Below, piece after piece: positions 7,901 to 13,308 of a DNA stretch of 21,384 bases (positions are counted from its first letter, which is position 1; the number at the start of each line of letters is the position of its first letter). The translations under genes were made by a program, and so were the position numbers. The stretch is from a virus. The stretch is from positions 1-21,384 of the IMG/VR virus record IMGVR_UViG_3300042896_000289. One strand, written 5' to 3'. A model generated the notes under the pieces. That model was not told the origin of the DNA. It was given only the letters and a program-made list of their open reading frames with translations, and made no database searches.

Positions 7901-8116
7901 ATGCCGGTACGAAAAAAATGGTTTGAGAAGTATCTTACTTGGTCAAATGCCGGGCTATTTATTATCATGCCTATTCTTTTTTATTTTGGGTTCGGATTGT
8001 TAACGGGCAGAATGAAATCTGAAACAGCAGCCGCAGGAATGATTACATGGTCAGGAGTTGGAACTGGTCTTGCTCTTATGATTCAACAATTTAAAAAGAA
8101 ACCTGATGGGGAGTGA
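7901..8116 (+). CDS. Holin candidate (two transmembrane segments)
   Basis: The 71-residue protein has a basic N-terminus (MPVRKKWFEKY), a first hydrophobic segment at about 17-35 (AGLFIIMPILFYFGFGLLT), a short polar turn (GRMKSET), a second segment at about 43-62 (AAGMITWSGVGTGLALMIQQ) and a charged tail (FKKKPDGE). This size and topology fit a class II-type holin that permeabilises the inner membrane so the lysozyme can reach peptidoglycan. Placement directly after the lysozyme supports this. Function is inferred from topology and context only. Confidence 0.65.
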   Translation: MPVRKKWFEKYLTWSNAGLFIIMPILFYFGFGLLTGRMKSETAAAGMITWSGVGTGLALMIQQFKKKPDGE

Positions 8117-8456
8117 TACTGTAATATATTACGGTTGGTCGGAGAATCCTCGCCAATTTCCTGATACGATGCCTGATGGTCGGGTGTTTATTTCTCAGGA
8201 CATTATCGGAGTTGACACGTTCAACTATTACACGTGGCTTCCGATTCCGAAATCGACTATCTTTCAAGCTATGGAAATAACAACTACTCAGACTCCCGTA
8301 ACTGCTCCGAAACATCACATTGAAATTTATCAGCATCCTGCTATTCCAAAGCCTTTAGAATGGGAGCAGTCAGGGGAATTGGTATCTTATTGCGGTCTTT
8401 CGTTAGGAATTGCGATTTGGTTGGGGTGCATATCGGTTAAGATATTTCGGATATAA
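8106..8456 (+). CDS. Hypothetical protein with C-terminal membrane anchor
   Basis: The 116-residue protein starts inside the last codons of the holin candidate (11-base overlap in another frame). Residues 1-90 are soluble and rich in Pro, Thr, Tyr and Trp ('TVIYYGWSENPRQFPDTMPD', then 'PIPKST' and 'PAIPKPLEWEQ'). Residues about 93-113 (VSYCGLSLGIAIWLGCISVKI) form one hydrophobic helix ending in a short basic tail. This tail-anchored shape, last in the lysis cassette, could be an antiholin or envelope-targeting factor, but no family is recognised. The gene ends 4 bases before the convergent GIY-YIG gene with no terminator between them. Confidence 0.5.
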   Translation: MGSDTVIYYGWSENPRQFPDTMPDGRVFISQDIIGVDTFNYYTWLPIPKSTIFQAMEITTTQTPVTAPKHHIEIYQHPAIPKPLEWEQSGELVSYCGLSLGIAIWLGCISVKIFRI

Positions 8457-8460
8457 ATAG

Positions 8461-8832
8461 TTATGTGCCATAATTAACCCACAGCTTATTTTCAACTGGA
8501 GAGTAATATTTTGTTATTTGCTTTTCGGCTTGACAACATTCAGCGTATGTTTCATATTCAGCTAAATAAACATCTTTAAAATCCTTTCTATATTTATGCC
8601 AACTTAATCTACAAGACAGATTAAAAGATCTACCTACATAAATAACTTCATCATCCTTTAAAAGCAAATAAACAAAATATCTACCCTTTACTTTATTTAG
8701 CTTTTGAGTTATTTCAGACCGACATATTACGGCACATAACATCGGTTTTGCAAAAGCAAGGGCTTCATCGGTAATTTGAACTAATCGGAAATTCCGAACG
8801 GTTCGTTTATCATCCTTCATAGAAAGTATCAT
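8461..8832 (-). CDS. GIY-YIG nuclease-domain protein
   Basis: A single GIY-YIG domain fills the C-terminal half. 'GRYFVYLLLKDDEVIYVGRS' gives the paired tyrosine strands (YVY-L and IYVG in place of GIY and YIG), followed by the catalytic-region Arg and His in 'LSCRLSWHKYRK', the metal-binding Glu in 'CQAEKQITKYYSP' and the final Asn in 'VENKLW'. The N-terminal about 50 residues are not recognised. GIY-YIG enzymes make hydrolytic DNA cuts; free-standing phage copies may be homing endonucleases or host/competitor-DNA nucleases. It is the third gene of the leftward xre operon. The start is uncertain: GTG at 8847, ATG at 8832 or ATG at 8820; all overlap the upstream small gene, and the ATG at 8832 is used here. 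Confidence 0.8.
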   Translation of the reverse strand: MILSMKDDKRTVRNFRLVQITDEALAFAKPMLCAVICRSEITQKLNKVKGRYFVYLLLKDDEVIYVGRSFNLSCRLSWHKYRKDFKDVYLAEYETYAECCQAEKQITKYYSPVENKLWVNYGT

Positions 8833-8932
8833 CTTCGTTATTCTCACTCCTTTTTCGTGATCTCTTTGAGGTTAGAATCGAAATCATTGCAGCCCAAAAG
8901 ATAAGGATGCCAATTACTATGAGGTCTTTCAT
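8810..8932 (-). CDS. 40-residue single-TM peptide between xre and GIY-YIG
   Basis: This short leftward frame encodes 40 residues: MKDL, then a hydrophobic helix (about residues 4-20, LIVIGILIFWAAMISIL), then a strongly basic stop-transfer segment (TSKRSRKRSE) and an acidic tail (NNEDDTFYEG). Its ATG overlaps the xre stop codon as ATGA, the same coupling used throughout this genome, which is the main reason to believe it is real. It also overlaps the start region of the GIY-YIG gene. Topology is probably N-out/C-in. Function is unknown; small basic-tailed membrane peptides next to phage repressors can be superinfection-exclusion or toxin-like factors, but nothing here proves that. Confidence 0.6.
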   Translation of the reverse strand: MKDLIVIGILIFWAAMISILTSKRSRKRSENNEDDTFYEG

Positions 8933-9150
8933 CGTGCTTTAATTTTAAGTTGGTTCGCCTTGTAGCAGTCCTTTATTGCCTGCAAAAGTTCAAATGCTAA
9001 TTTAGGAGTTATATTCTCTCTGCCTGTTTCTATTTGCGATATAAACGAGGCATTGGCATATCCCATCGCATCGGCAATCTGTTGCTGTGTTACTCCTTTA
9101 AGTTTTCGCAGCTTCCAAATTTGGAGGGAAAATGGTTCTTTTGATTTCAT
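8929..9150 (-). CDS. XRE-family helix-turn-helix regulator
   Basis: The 73-residue protein is almost entirely one Cro/CI-type DNA-binding domain: helix 1 in 'LQIWKLRKLKG', helix 2 'TQQQIADAMG' (21-30), recognition helix around 'NASFISQIETGR' (33-44), then 'ITPKLAFELLQAI'. There is no dimerisation or peptidase domain, so it is Cro-sized rather than CI-sized. I use the ATG at 9150 rather than the in-frame one at 9168, because a TATCTTTG promoter box lies between them and ends 5 bases before the 9150 ATG. It is divergent from the rightward early operon and faces nested inverted repeats. It probably regulates both directions of the switch, including itself. Confidence 0.88.
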   Translation of the reverse strand: MKSKEPFSLQIWKLRKLKGVTQQQIADAMGYANASFISQIETGRENITPKLAFELLQAIKDCYKANQLKIKAR

Positions 9151-9155
9151 GCCGA

Positions 9156-9163
9156 CAAAGATA
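9156..9163 (-). promoter_or_regulatory. Leftward -7 promoter box for xre
   Basis: Read on the minus strand this is TATCTTTG, a perfect TAnnTTTG Bacteroidota -7 element. Its last G is 5 bases before the xre ATG (TTTG-TCGGC-ATG), so transcription would begin at or next to the start codon. The upstream region overlaps the inverted repeats at 9163-9207, so the product of xre could control it. The -33 element is weak. Confidence 0.6.
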
Positions 9164-9207
9164 AACATATTTTCCTAATAAAAAAATTAGGTTTATTGAA
9201 TATGTTT
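9163..9207. promoter_or_regulatory. Nested inverted repeats: operator candidate of the divergent switch
   Basis: Two inverted repeats lie between the divergent promoters. The outer pair is AAACATATT (9163-9171) and AATATGTTT (9199-9207), a perfect 9-bp match. The inner one is CCTAAT-AAAAAA-ATTAGG (9174-9191), a perfect 6-bp pair around an A-tract. The outer symmetry continues imperfectly into the two -7 boxes (ATCTTTG on each side, with a 4-base insertion on the right), so the two promoters are near mirror images. These are the likely binding sites of the adjacent XRE protein. The two centres differ by 2.5 bases, so they may be separate or overlapping sites. Confidence 0.6.
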
Positions 9208-9211
9208 GCTT

Positions 9212-9219
9212 TATCTTTG
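9212..9219 (+). promoter_or_regulatory. Rightward early-operon -7 promoter box TATCTTTG
   Basis: A perfect TAnnTTTG element lies 21 bases before the ATG at 9241 and mirrors the leftward box. A weak -33-like TTAGG at 9187-9191 sits 20 bases upstream, inside the inner inverted repeat. The predicted leader is A-rich and ends in 'AACTAAACC' before the ATG. This is the probable start of the early operon that includes RecT and the exonuclease. Confidence 0.6.
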
Positions 9220-9240
9220 CCGAAACAAAAAAACTAAACC

Positions 9241-9357
9241 ATGAAACAAATTCAACCAACCAATCTACAAGTATTCGCAATGGGCTTATCAGCTATCATT
9301 GCAGGATCGTTCTTATGCTCCTTTATGTGGGCTATTATTGATTTACTAATTAAATAA
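9241..9357 (+). CDS. 38-residue single-TM peptide, first gene of the rightward operon
   Basis: A short open frame of 38 residues begins with the ATG directly downstream of the rightward switch promoter. It has a polar N-terminus (MKQIQPTNLQ), one hydrophobic helix (about 11-35, VFAMGLSAIIAGSFLCSFMWAI region) and a short tail ending in LLIK. No frame of similar quality exists in this stretch, and the next gene follows after 8 bases with an 'ACAACTAAC' leader. Immediate-early position and membrane topology would suit a host-takeover or exclusion factor (inference). No family is recognised, and expression is not proven. Confidence 0.5.
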   Translation: MKQIQPTNLQVFAMGLSAIIAGSFLCSFMWAIIDLLIK

Positions 9358-9365
9358 CAACTAAC

Positions 9366-9641
9366 ATGGGACTACCAAAAGGAAGGTCTAACAATTTAAA
9401 CGGGAGACCTATTGGATCAGTAAATAAAGACAAGGCTTTGGTCACATCTTTTTTAGACTATTTAGTAGATAGCGGTTTTGAAAAATTCGAGATTGAGATG
9501 AACAAACTAAAAGGAAAGGACTACATAAAAATATTTTTATCTATCGCAAAAATAATGTCTCACGATAGAAGCCACGTACAAGCAAATGAAAAGTTAATTC
9601 AATTTTTTAACCAAAAAATAAAACAAGATGGGACTAATTAG
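9366..9641 (+). CDS. Small basic early protein with Gly/Arg-rich N-terminal motif
   Basis: The 91-residue protein opens with 'LPKGRSNNLNGRPIGSVNK' (residues 3-21), a basic GRP motif that resembles AT-hook-like or DUF5681-like N-termini of phage DNA-binding proteins. The rest is helical and lysine-rich ('FEKFEIEMNKLKGKDYIKIFLSIAKIM'). A related motif opens the small-terminase-type gene at 18397. DNA binding is inferred; a regulator or replication accessory role is possible. It overlaps the next gene by 14 bases. Confidence 0.6.
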   Translation: MGLPKGRSNNLNGRPIGSVNKDKALVTSFLDYLVDSGFEKFEIEMNKLKGKDYIKIFLSIAKIMSHDRSHVQANEKLIQFFNQKIKQDGTN

Positions 9642-9849
9642 CAAAGAAAAGGCAAGTAGTAAAGCAATATTTGATCATTTGTGTGATCAGATGCACAAGT
9701 TAAGCGCAAAGTTAATCAGCGTTGAAGATGCAAAGGCACAAGCAAACCTCGCAAAACAAGCAAATAATGTTATGAAGTATGAACTTGACAGGGGAATTGC
9801 TTATGCAAAGTTTGGAGATAAGATGCATATTTTTGAACTGGACCGTTAA
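9628..9849 (+). CDS. Small helical protein upstream of recT
   Basis: The 73-residue protein is predicted to be helical throughout: 'SKAIFDHLCDQMHKLSAKLI' then 'VEDAKAQANLAKQANNVMKYEL', with Ala/Lys spacing that suits a coiled coil. No signal peptide, membrane segment or catalytic motif is visible. Its position directly before recT and overlap with the preceding gene place it in the recombination operon, where small accessory proteins are common, but I recognise no family. Confidence 0.6.
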   Translation: MGLISKEKASSKAIFDHLCDQMHKLSAKLISVEDAKAQANLAKQANNVMKYELDRGIAYAKFGDKMHIFELDR

Positions 9850-9882
9850 AATTTAATTTTACTAATTAACAACTAAACAATC

Positions 9883-10743
9883 ATGGAAACTACACCCGTA
9901 AAACAAACCAATTCAATCAAGTCATTCTTTGAGCAAGACTCGGTAAAGAATAGATTTCAAGAGATGCTTGGAAAGAAAGCAACTCCATTCCTAGCTTCGA
10001 TCGTTCAGATTACAGCTAACAATTCAATGTTAAAGAATGCCGATCCGATCAGTATTTACAATTCAGCATTGATGGCTGCAACTTTAGATTTGCCGATCAA
10101 TCAGAACTTAGGATTTGCGTACATTGTACCTTATGGCAAGGCAGCTCAGTTTCAAATTGGATGGAAAGGAATGGTTCAACTTGCTCAAAGATCAGGTCAG
10201 TACACAGCTATTAACGTGATCGAAGTTTACGAGAATCAATTTGAATCCTTTAATACGCTAACCGAAGAAATGAAAGCGGATTTCTCAATACCGGGAGATG
10301 GAAAGGTAGTTGGATATGTAGCTTATTTTAGATTGATCAACGGCTTTGAAAAGACTTCATTCTGGACGATTGACAAAGTAACCAAACATGGCAAGAAATA
10401 TTCCAAGTCATTCAATGGTAGTTCATCCCCATGGCAATCTTCATTTGATGAAATGGCAAAGAAGACCGTTCTAAAGTCTACCTTATCAAAGTGGGGTATA
10501 TTATCAATTGAGATGCAAACTGCTGTGAGAGTTGATCAGGCAGTTATTAAGGATGATCTAGGAAACGAGGTTGAGTATATTGATCACGAGGAAATGAAAC
10601 CCGATCCAAAGATTGAACGCATGAAAGCCTTAATCGAATCAGCAACTTCAACTATTGAACTTGATGGGTATTCTGCGGATGTTCCTGCTGAATTGCAAGA
10701 GGAATTTCAAGATAAGTACATGAGTTTACTTGATGCGAAATGA
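9883..10743 (+). CDS. recT: RecT-type single-strand annealing protein
   Basis: The 286-residue protein matches the RecT family in length and core. The signature spans about residues 55-105: 'PISIYNSALMAATLDLPINQ', 'GFAYIVPYG' and 'AQFQIGWKGMVQLAQRSG'. Further conserved parts are 'GYVAYFRLINGFEKT' (about 144-158) and 'EMAKKTVLKSTLSKWG' (about 190-205). RecT binds single-stranded DNA and anneals complementary strands, working with a 5'-3' exonuclease. That partner is encoded next, with a 4-base overlap. The acidic C-terminus (after about 235) is the variable tail, which may contact single-strand-binding protein or the exonuclease. The start has an A-rich 'AACTAAACAATC' leader instead of a Shine-Dalgarno site. 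Confidence 0.95.
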   Translation: METTPVKQTNSIKSFFEQDSVKNRFQEMLGKKATPFLASIVQITANNSMLKNADPISIYNSALMAATLDLPINQNLGFAYIVPYGKAAQFQIGWKGMVQLAQRSGQYTAINVIEVYENQFESFNTLTEEMKADFSIPGDGKVVGYVAYFRLINGFEKTSFWTIDKVTKHGKKYSKSFNGSSSPWQSSFDEMAKKTVLKSTLSKWGILSIEMQTAVRVDQAVIKDDLGNEVEYIDHEEMKPDPKIERMKALIESATSTIELDGYSADVPAELQEEFQDKYMSLLDAK

Positions 10744-11432
10744 TGGACTTTAGCAAAGTATTATTCAGGTGTAGTTCACTAGGCAAAATTATGACAGACC
10801 CTCGGAGTAAATCCGAGGTTCTTTCCTCAACCTGCATAGATGAACTTATAAAGGTGTACGCAAAGGTGAAATATGGTCGCAGTCGAGATATTACTTCTAA
10901 GTACTTGGAAAAAGGAATTGCGATGGAAGAAGAAGCTATTACGCTATATTCTAAATTTAAACGTGATTATTTCGTAAATAACAAAGCGAGGATGAGCAAT
11001 GATTTCATCACAGGTGAATGGGACATCTTAAAGAGCGAGGTTGTAACCGATACAAAATGCAGTTGGGATCTGATTACATTCTTAAAGGCTTCCAAAGGTG
11101 AAATCAACAAAGACTACTTCTATCAATTGCATGGCTACATGGCATTGACTGGAGCAAAGTCTGCTGTTGTTGCCTATTGTTTGGTGAACACTCCTGAGAA
11201 TCTCGTTCAATCTGAGATCAAATCGACTTGGTATAAGATGGGATGTCCTGATGAATCGTCTGATGAATGGCAAAATGTTGTTCAAGAAATTCAAATGTTG
11301 GGAAAATACGACGATATCCCGGTATCAGAACGTGTATTTGAGTTCAATATTGAGCGAGATGAGGCAATAATTGAGAAAATAAACAGTCGTGTAACTCAAT
11401 GTAGGCAATGGATGCAAGATAATTTTAAATAA
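10740..11432 (+). CDS. YqaJ-type (lambda-exonuclease-like) recombinase exonuclease
   Basis: The 230-residue protein has the PD-(D/E)XK nuclease layout of YqaJ/lambda Exo enzymes. An N-terminal 'RCSSLGKIMTDP' substrate segment is followed by a helix with acidic residues (GIAMEEEAI, 59-67). The catalytic core is Asp95 in 'TGEWDIL' and Asp104-x-Lys106 in 'VVTDTKCSW', followed by the 'YFYQLHGYMALTGA' helix with the motif Gln. It would degrade the 5' strand of DNA ends to expose single strands for RecT, for recombination and genome circularisation or concatemer formation. The gene is translationally coupled to recT. The core Asp is followed by T-x-K rather than the usual ExK, an allowed variation in this fold. 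Confidence 0.88.
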   Translation: MMDFSKVLFRCSSLGKIMTDPRSKSEVLSSTCIDELIKVYAKVKYGRSRDITSKYLEKGIAMEEEAITLYSKFKRDYFVNNKARMSNDFITGEWDILKSEVVTDTKCSWDLITFLKASKGEINKDYFYQLHGYMALTGAKSAVVAYCLVNTPENLVQSEIKSTWYKMGCPDESSDEWQNVVQEIQMLGKYDDIPVSERVFEFNIERDEAIIEKINSRVTQCRQWMQDNFK

Positions 11433-11445
11433 TTCTTTGAAATAG

Positions 11446-11477
11446 TTTGCAGAATAGAAATAAAAGAGTTTACTTTG
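11446..11477 (+). promoter_or_regulatory. Candidate promoter for the small-gene cluster (TTTG-N20-TTACTTTG)
   Basis: TTTG at 11446-11449 and TTACTTTG at 11470-11477 are 20 bases apart, the usual spacing of Bacteroidota -33 and -7 elements. The -7 differs from TAnnTTTG at its second base. It lies in the 76-base gap after the exonuclease, with an A-rich leader before the ATG at 11509. It may let the downstream small genes be expressed independently of the early promoter. Confidence 0.45.
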
Positions 11478-11508
11478 ACAAATCAAACAGCAACTAAAAA
11501 CAGAAAAC

Positions 11509-11778
11509 ATGACAACAGCAACTTTAAATATCTCGCAAGTTTTAACAGTAATAACTTCAAATTGTGTGTACACTACTAAGCTATCTAATTTAGTAAGTGA
11601 AGCAAATAAGTTTAATCAAGTTAATATTAACGGTCTTGCTAAAGTTGAAAAGCTTAATAAATATCTAGGTGTATTAAATGCTAATGGTTATTCTGTTATC
11701 TGCGAAAATTGGAATCAGCCTAGCGAAATACTTGAGGGAATAAATAATTTTTCAATCGAACTATGCAAAAACAAATAA
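11509..11778 (+). CDS. Hypothetical small early protein
   Basis: The 89-residue protein is neutral, with Asn/Leu/Ser-rich helices ('VYTTKLSNLVSEANKFNQV', 'VEKLNKYLGVLNANGYSV') and a single tryptophan region 'ENWNQPSEIL'. No signal peptide, membrane segment, zinc site or catalytic motif is visible. It is first after its own candidate promoter and overlaps the next small gene by 16 bases. I recognise no family. Given its place among uncharacterised early genes, a host-modulating or anti-defence role is possible but unsupported by sequence. Confidence 0.55.
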   Translation: MTTATLNISQVLTVITSNCVYTTKLSNLVSEANKFNQVNINGLAKVEKLNKYLGVLNANGYSVICENWNQPSEILEGINNFSIELCKNK

Positions 11779-11930
11779 AACCAACCAGAGGCGGCACTCG
11801 CAAAGGAGCAGGAGCAAAGCCTAAATACAACGAACCGACTACAACTATTGCATTCAGAGTACCGATAAGCAAAGTTGAAGAAATCAAATCACTTGTAAAA
11901 TCCAAACTAATTAAATACTTGAAATCATGA
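11763..11930 (+). CDS. 55-residue basic protein with RHH-like C-terminal half
   Basis: This short frame encodes 55 residues. The N-terminus is flexible and basic (PTRGGTRKGAGAKPKY, 7-22), followed by 'TTTIAFRVPISKVEEIKSLV' (about 26-45), which has the strand then helix pattern of a ribbon-helix-helix (Arc/MetJ-like) DNA-binding protein, and a final lysine-rich helix. Such 'RKGAGAKP' plus 'FRVP' proteins are frequent in Bacteroidota phages. The start overlaps the preceding gene, and its stop overlaps the next ATG as ATGA, which supports it as a real coupled gene. It probably binds DNA as a dimer; the target is unknown. Confidence 0.7.
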   Translation: MQKQIKPTRGGTRKGAGAKPKYNEPTTTIAFRVPISKVEEIKSLVKSKLIKYLKS

Positions 11931-12130
11931 CAATCGAAGAATTTGAAAAACTGACCATTGAGCAGTTAGAACTTGAAGAATTTGAATGCAAATCATTCAT
12001 AGTAGGAATTGAAAAGACAAAAGGCAAAAGCCCTGAGTATAACGTCTATCTGATCACAGATGAAAAGAACCTTGTCGGATCACATTCAGATCCATTAAAA
12101 GCAATTCTAAGGGCAATATTTAAGGGATGA
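11927..12130 (+). CDS. Hypothetical small acidic early protein
   Basis: The 67-residue protein begins with a Glu-rich helix ('TIEEFEKLTIEQLELEEFE') and continues with a compact alpha/beta part ('NVYLITDEKNLVGSHSDPLKAIL'). The acidic surface could mimic DNA, as some anti-restriction proteins do, but this is speculation based on composition. No catalytic or metal-binding motif is visible. It overlaps both neighbours by 4 bases, so it is made together with them. Confidence 0.55.
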   Translation: MTIEEFEKLTIEQLELEEFECKSFIVGIEKTKGKSPEYNVYLITDEKNLVGSHSDPLKAILRAIFKG

Positions 12131-12312
12131 GCGCACAATCAGAACGAGCGCATGAACAGGCTAGGAAGTTTGTCCATCAGCATCACTACATGTACGCAAC
12201 CGACATCGACTATTGGGTGCAGATTATCGCAATTCAATTACTGAACTTCTATCAAGAAGAAACAAGAGAACAAACTGAAACAATTGAACGAGAAATAAGC
12301 AAGTACTTATGA
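12127..12312 (+). CDS. Hypothetical small early protein, His/Gln/Glu-rich
   Basis: The 61-residue protein is probably all-helical. It has a His-rich segment 'FVHQHHYMYATDIDYWVQII' in the first half and an acidic, Gln/Glu-rich amphipathic helix at the end ('YQEETREQTETIEREIS'). The C-terminal heptad-like spacing could form a coiled coil. There is no recognised family. It is coupled to both neighbours through ATGA-type overlaps. Confidence 0.55.
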   Translation: MSAQSERAHEQARKFVHQHHYMYATDIDYWVQIIAIQLLNFYQEETREQTETIEREISKYL

Positions 12313-12539
12313 CACCGAAAGAGAAAGCAGAACAGTTGGCAGATTCATTTTTAACGGCATCATTTGGAAAAATGCAAGAATATGTGCCCGTTCCTTATGA
12401 ATTTGCAAAACAATGCGCTCTAATCGCAGTTAATCAAATAATTTTAGCCAATCCACATTCTAATCCATTAAATACATTTGATACTTTTTCAACTATGCAT
12501 TATTGGAAAAAAGTAAAACAAGAAATAGAGAAGTTATGA
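12309..12539 (+). CDS. Small conserved-type Bacteroidota phage protein (MTPKEKAE family)
   Basis: The 76-residue protein starts 'MTPKEKAEQLADSF', then 'AKQCALIAVNQIILANP' (about 38-54) and ends 'YWKKVKQEIEKL'. I recognise this pattern as a small helical protein that occurs often, sometimes in several copies, in early regions of Bacteroidota phages. Its function is unknown. It overlaps the next gene by 4 bases. Confidence 0.7.
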   Translation: MTPKEKAEQLADSFLTASFGKMQEYVPVPYEFAKQCALIAVNQIILANPHSNPLNTFDTFSTMHYWKKVKQEIEKL

Positions 12540-12748
12540 AAAATCAAACAGCAATTGAGTATTTAATTGATGCCTTATCACCCGTAATTGCTATAAGGTT
12601 AAGTGAAATCTATATTAAAGAACTAACCGAACAAGCCCTCGCAATGGAAAAGCAGCAGATCATTGAGGCTTATTCAAATAACGGATGGAATGATAACGAC
12701 CAAAAAGCAGATGCAGAACTATACTACAAACAAACCTACAAACTATGA
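12536..12748 (+). CDS. Small conserved-type phage protein (MEKQQI family)
   Basis: The 70-residue protein is helical, with 'KNQTAIEYLIDAL' at the start, 'QALAMEKQQIIEAYSNNGW' (about 34-52) in the middle and 'AELYYKQTY' at the end, the arrangement of another frequent Bacteroidota phage early protein of unknown function. An in-frame ATG at 12503 lies inside the preceding gene, so the ATG at 12536, which overlaps the previous stop as ATGA, is taken as the start. Confidence 0.7.
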   Translation: MKNQTAIEYLIDALSPVIAIRLSEIYIKELTEQALAMEKQQIIEAYSNNGWNDNDQKADAELYYKQTYKL

Positions 12749-12972
12749 AAGCAACACCGAAAAGATACAGAGATACAAGAGTGGTTCAATTACAAGGCAA
12801 CGTCTATGAAGTTGAATGCGATGTTTATCCGGGCGAACCTGAGACGAGAGATTATCCCGGCAGCGGTGATGAGATCGTAATCCTTTCAATCACTTTAGAC
12901 GATGAGGAAGTAATGGATTCACTCACAATTAGCGAAATAGTACAAATCGAAGAACTAGCTTTGGGATTATGA
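12745..12972 (+). CDS. Small acidic hypothetical protein
   Basis: The 75-residue protein has a basic start ('MKATPKRYRDTRVVQLQGNV') followed by strands and an acidic half ('ECDVYPGEPETRDYPGSGDE', 'ITLDDEEVMDSLTISEI'). It looks like a compact beta-then-helix fold. No enzymatic motif is visible. Similar small proteins occur in Bacteroidota phage early operons, but I cannot name a function. It overlaps both neighbours by 4 bases. Confidence 0.6.
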   Translation: MKATPKRYRDTRVVQLQGNVYEVECDVYPGEPETRDYPGSGDEIVILSITLDDEEVMDSLTISEIVQIEELALGL

Positions 12973-13172
12973 CAAACCTAACTATTTATAAAAGGGCGCA
13001 TGAATTGACCTTTGTTCAGTTCTGTCGGTGGATGAACTCACGTAGAATCCGTAATTCCAATAACGCAAGAACTTTGCCTTCCTCCGTTGTCGAATGTAAT
13101 GAGGTTGGCAGCTCGATAACAATAGTAACAAAATTAAAAGGCGCATTGCCTATTTACGAAGATGTGGATTAA
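12969..13172 (+). CDS. Small basic hypothetical protein, last of the early small-gene run
   Basis: The 67-residue protein is basic in its first half ('YKRAHELTFVQFCRWMNSRR', then 'IRNSNNARTL') and beta-leaning in its second ('SSITIVTKLKGALPIYEDVD'). The Arg/Trp-rich helix could contact nucleic acid, though no known DNA-binding fold is evident. It is coupled to the previous gene by an ATGA overlap. A promoter box follows 5 bases after its stop codon, marking the end of this block. Confidence 0.55.
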   Translation: MTNLTIYKRAHELTFVQFCRWMNSRRIRNSNNARTLPSSVVECNEVGSSITIVTKLKGALPIYEDVD

Positions 13173-13177
13173 ATAGT

Positions 13178-13185
13178 TATATTTG
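13178..13185 (+). promoter_or_regulatory. -7 promoter box TATATTTG upstream of the structured RNA
   Basis: TATATTTG matches TAnnTTTG exactly. A weak -33-like TTTAC at 13153-13157 lies 20 bases upstream. Transcription would start near 13190 and give a leader or small RNA of about 120 bases that ends at the terminator before the helicase gene. No other promoter box is visible between the terminator and the helicase start. Confidence 0.55.
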
Positions 13186-13189
13186 CAAA

Positions 13190-13308
13190 GTCCAAACGGA
13201 CAATCAAGCAGGCTGGAATCTGATTGATAGAGAAACTTAAACATCCCTGTCAGGGAGCAGAGCCAACAGAAATGTTGATTCCAACTGCAAACTGACAGGG
13301 ATTTTTTT
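13190..13308 (+). ncRNA. Structured RNA or attenuator leader before the helicase gene
   Basis: This 140-base gap holds several complementary segments. CAATCA (13201-13206) pairs with TGATTG (13221-13226). ATCCCTGTCAG (13243-13253) pairs perfectly with CTGACAGGGAT (13292-13302), which runs into a T-tract. TGGAATC (13214-13220) is fully complementary to GATTCCA (13277-13283) inside the terminator loop, which would make a pseudoknot. The first terminator arm can also fold on itself (CCCTGTCAGGG, 13245-13255), an alternative that would break the terminator. The layout of promoter, folded RNA and terminator is that of a phage small RNA or a regulated attenuator. No known RNA family is recognised; transcription is inferred. 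Confidence 0.5.
13243..13308 (+). terminator. Intrinsic terminator with long loop, 3 bases before the helicase ATG
   Basis: A perfect 11-bp stem, ATCCCTGTCAG at 13243-13253 and CTGACAGGGAT at 13292-13302, encloses a 38-base loop and is followed by a run of seven T (13302-13308). The helicase ATG is at 13312. Genes downstream therefore need read-through, antitermination or a promoter that I do not see. The loop is longer than in standard terminators, which favours a regulated structure. Confidence 0.65.

Noticed and set aside
8457-8463. Bidirectional terminator between the lysis cassette and GIY-YIG gene
   Set aside because: The convergent genes are only 4 bases apart and no hairpin with a T-run could be found there.
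9151-9168. Longer xre start at the ATG at 9168
   Set aside because: The extra codons consist of the TATCTTTG promoter box itself; the ATG at 9150 sits at the correct distance from it.
12503-12535. Upstream ATG for the 12536 gene
   Set aside because: It lies inside the preceding gene, while the ATG at 12536 overlaps the previous stop in the ATGA pattern used across the operon.
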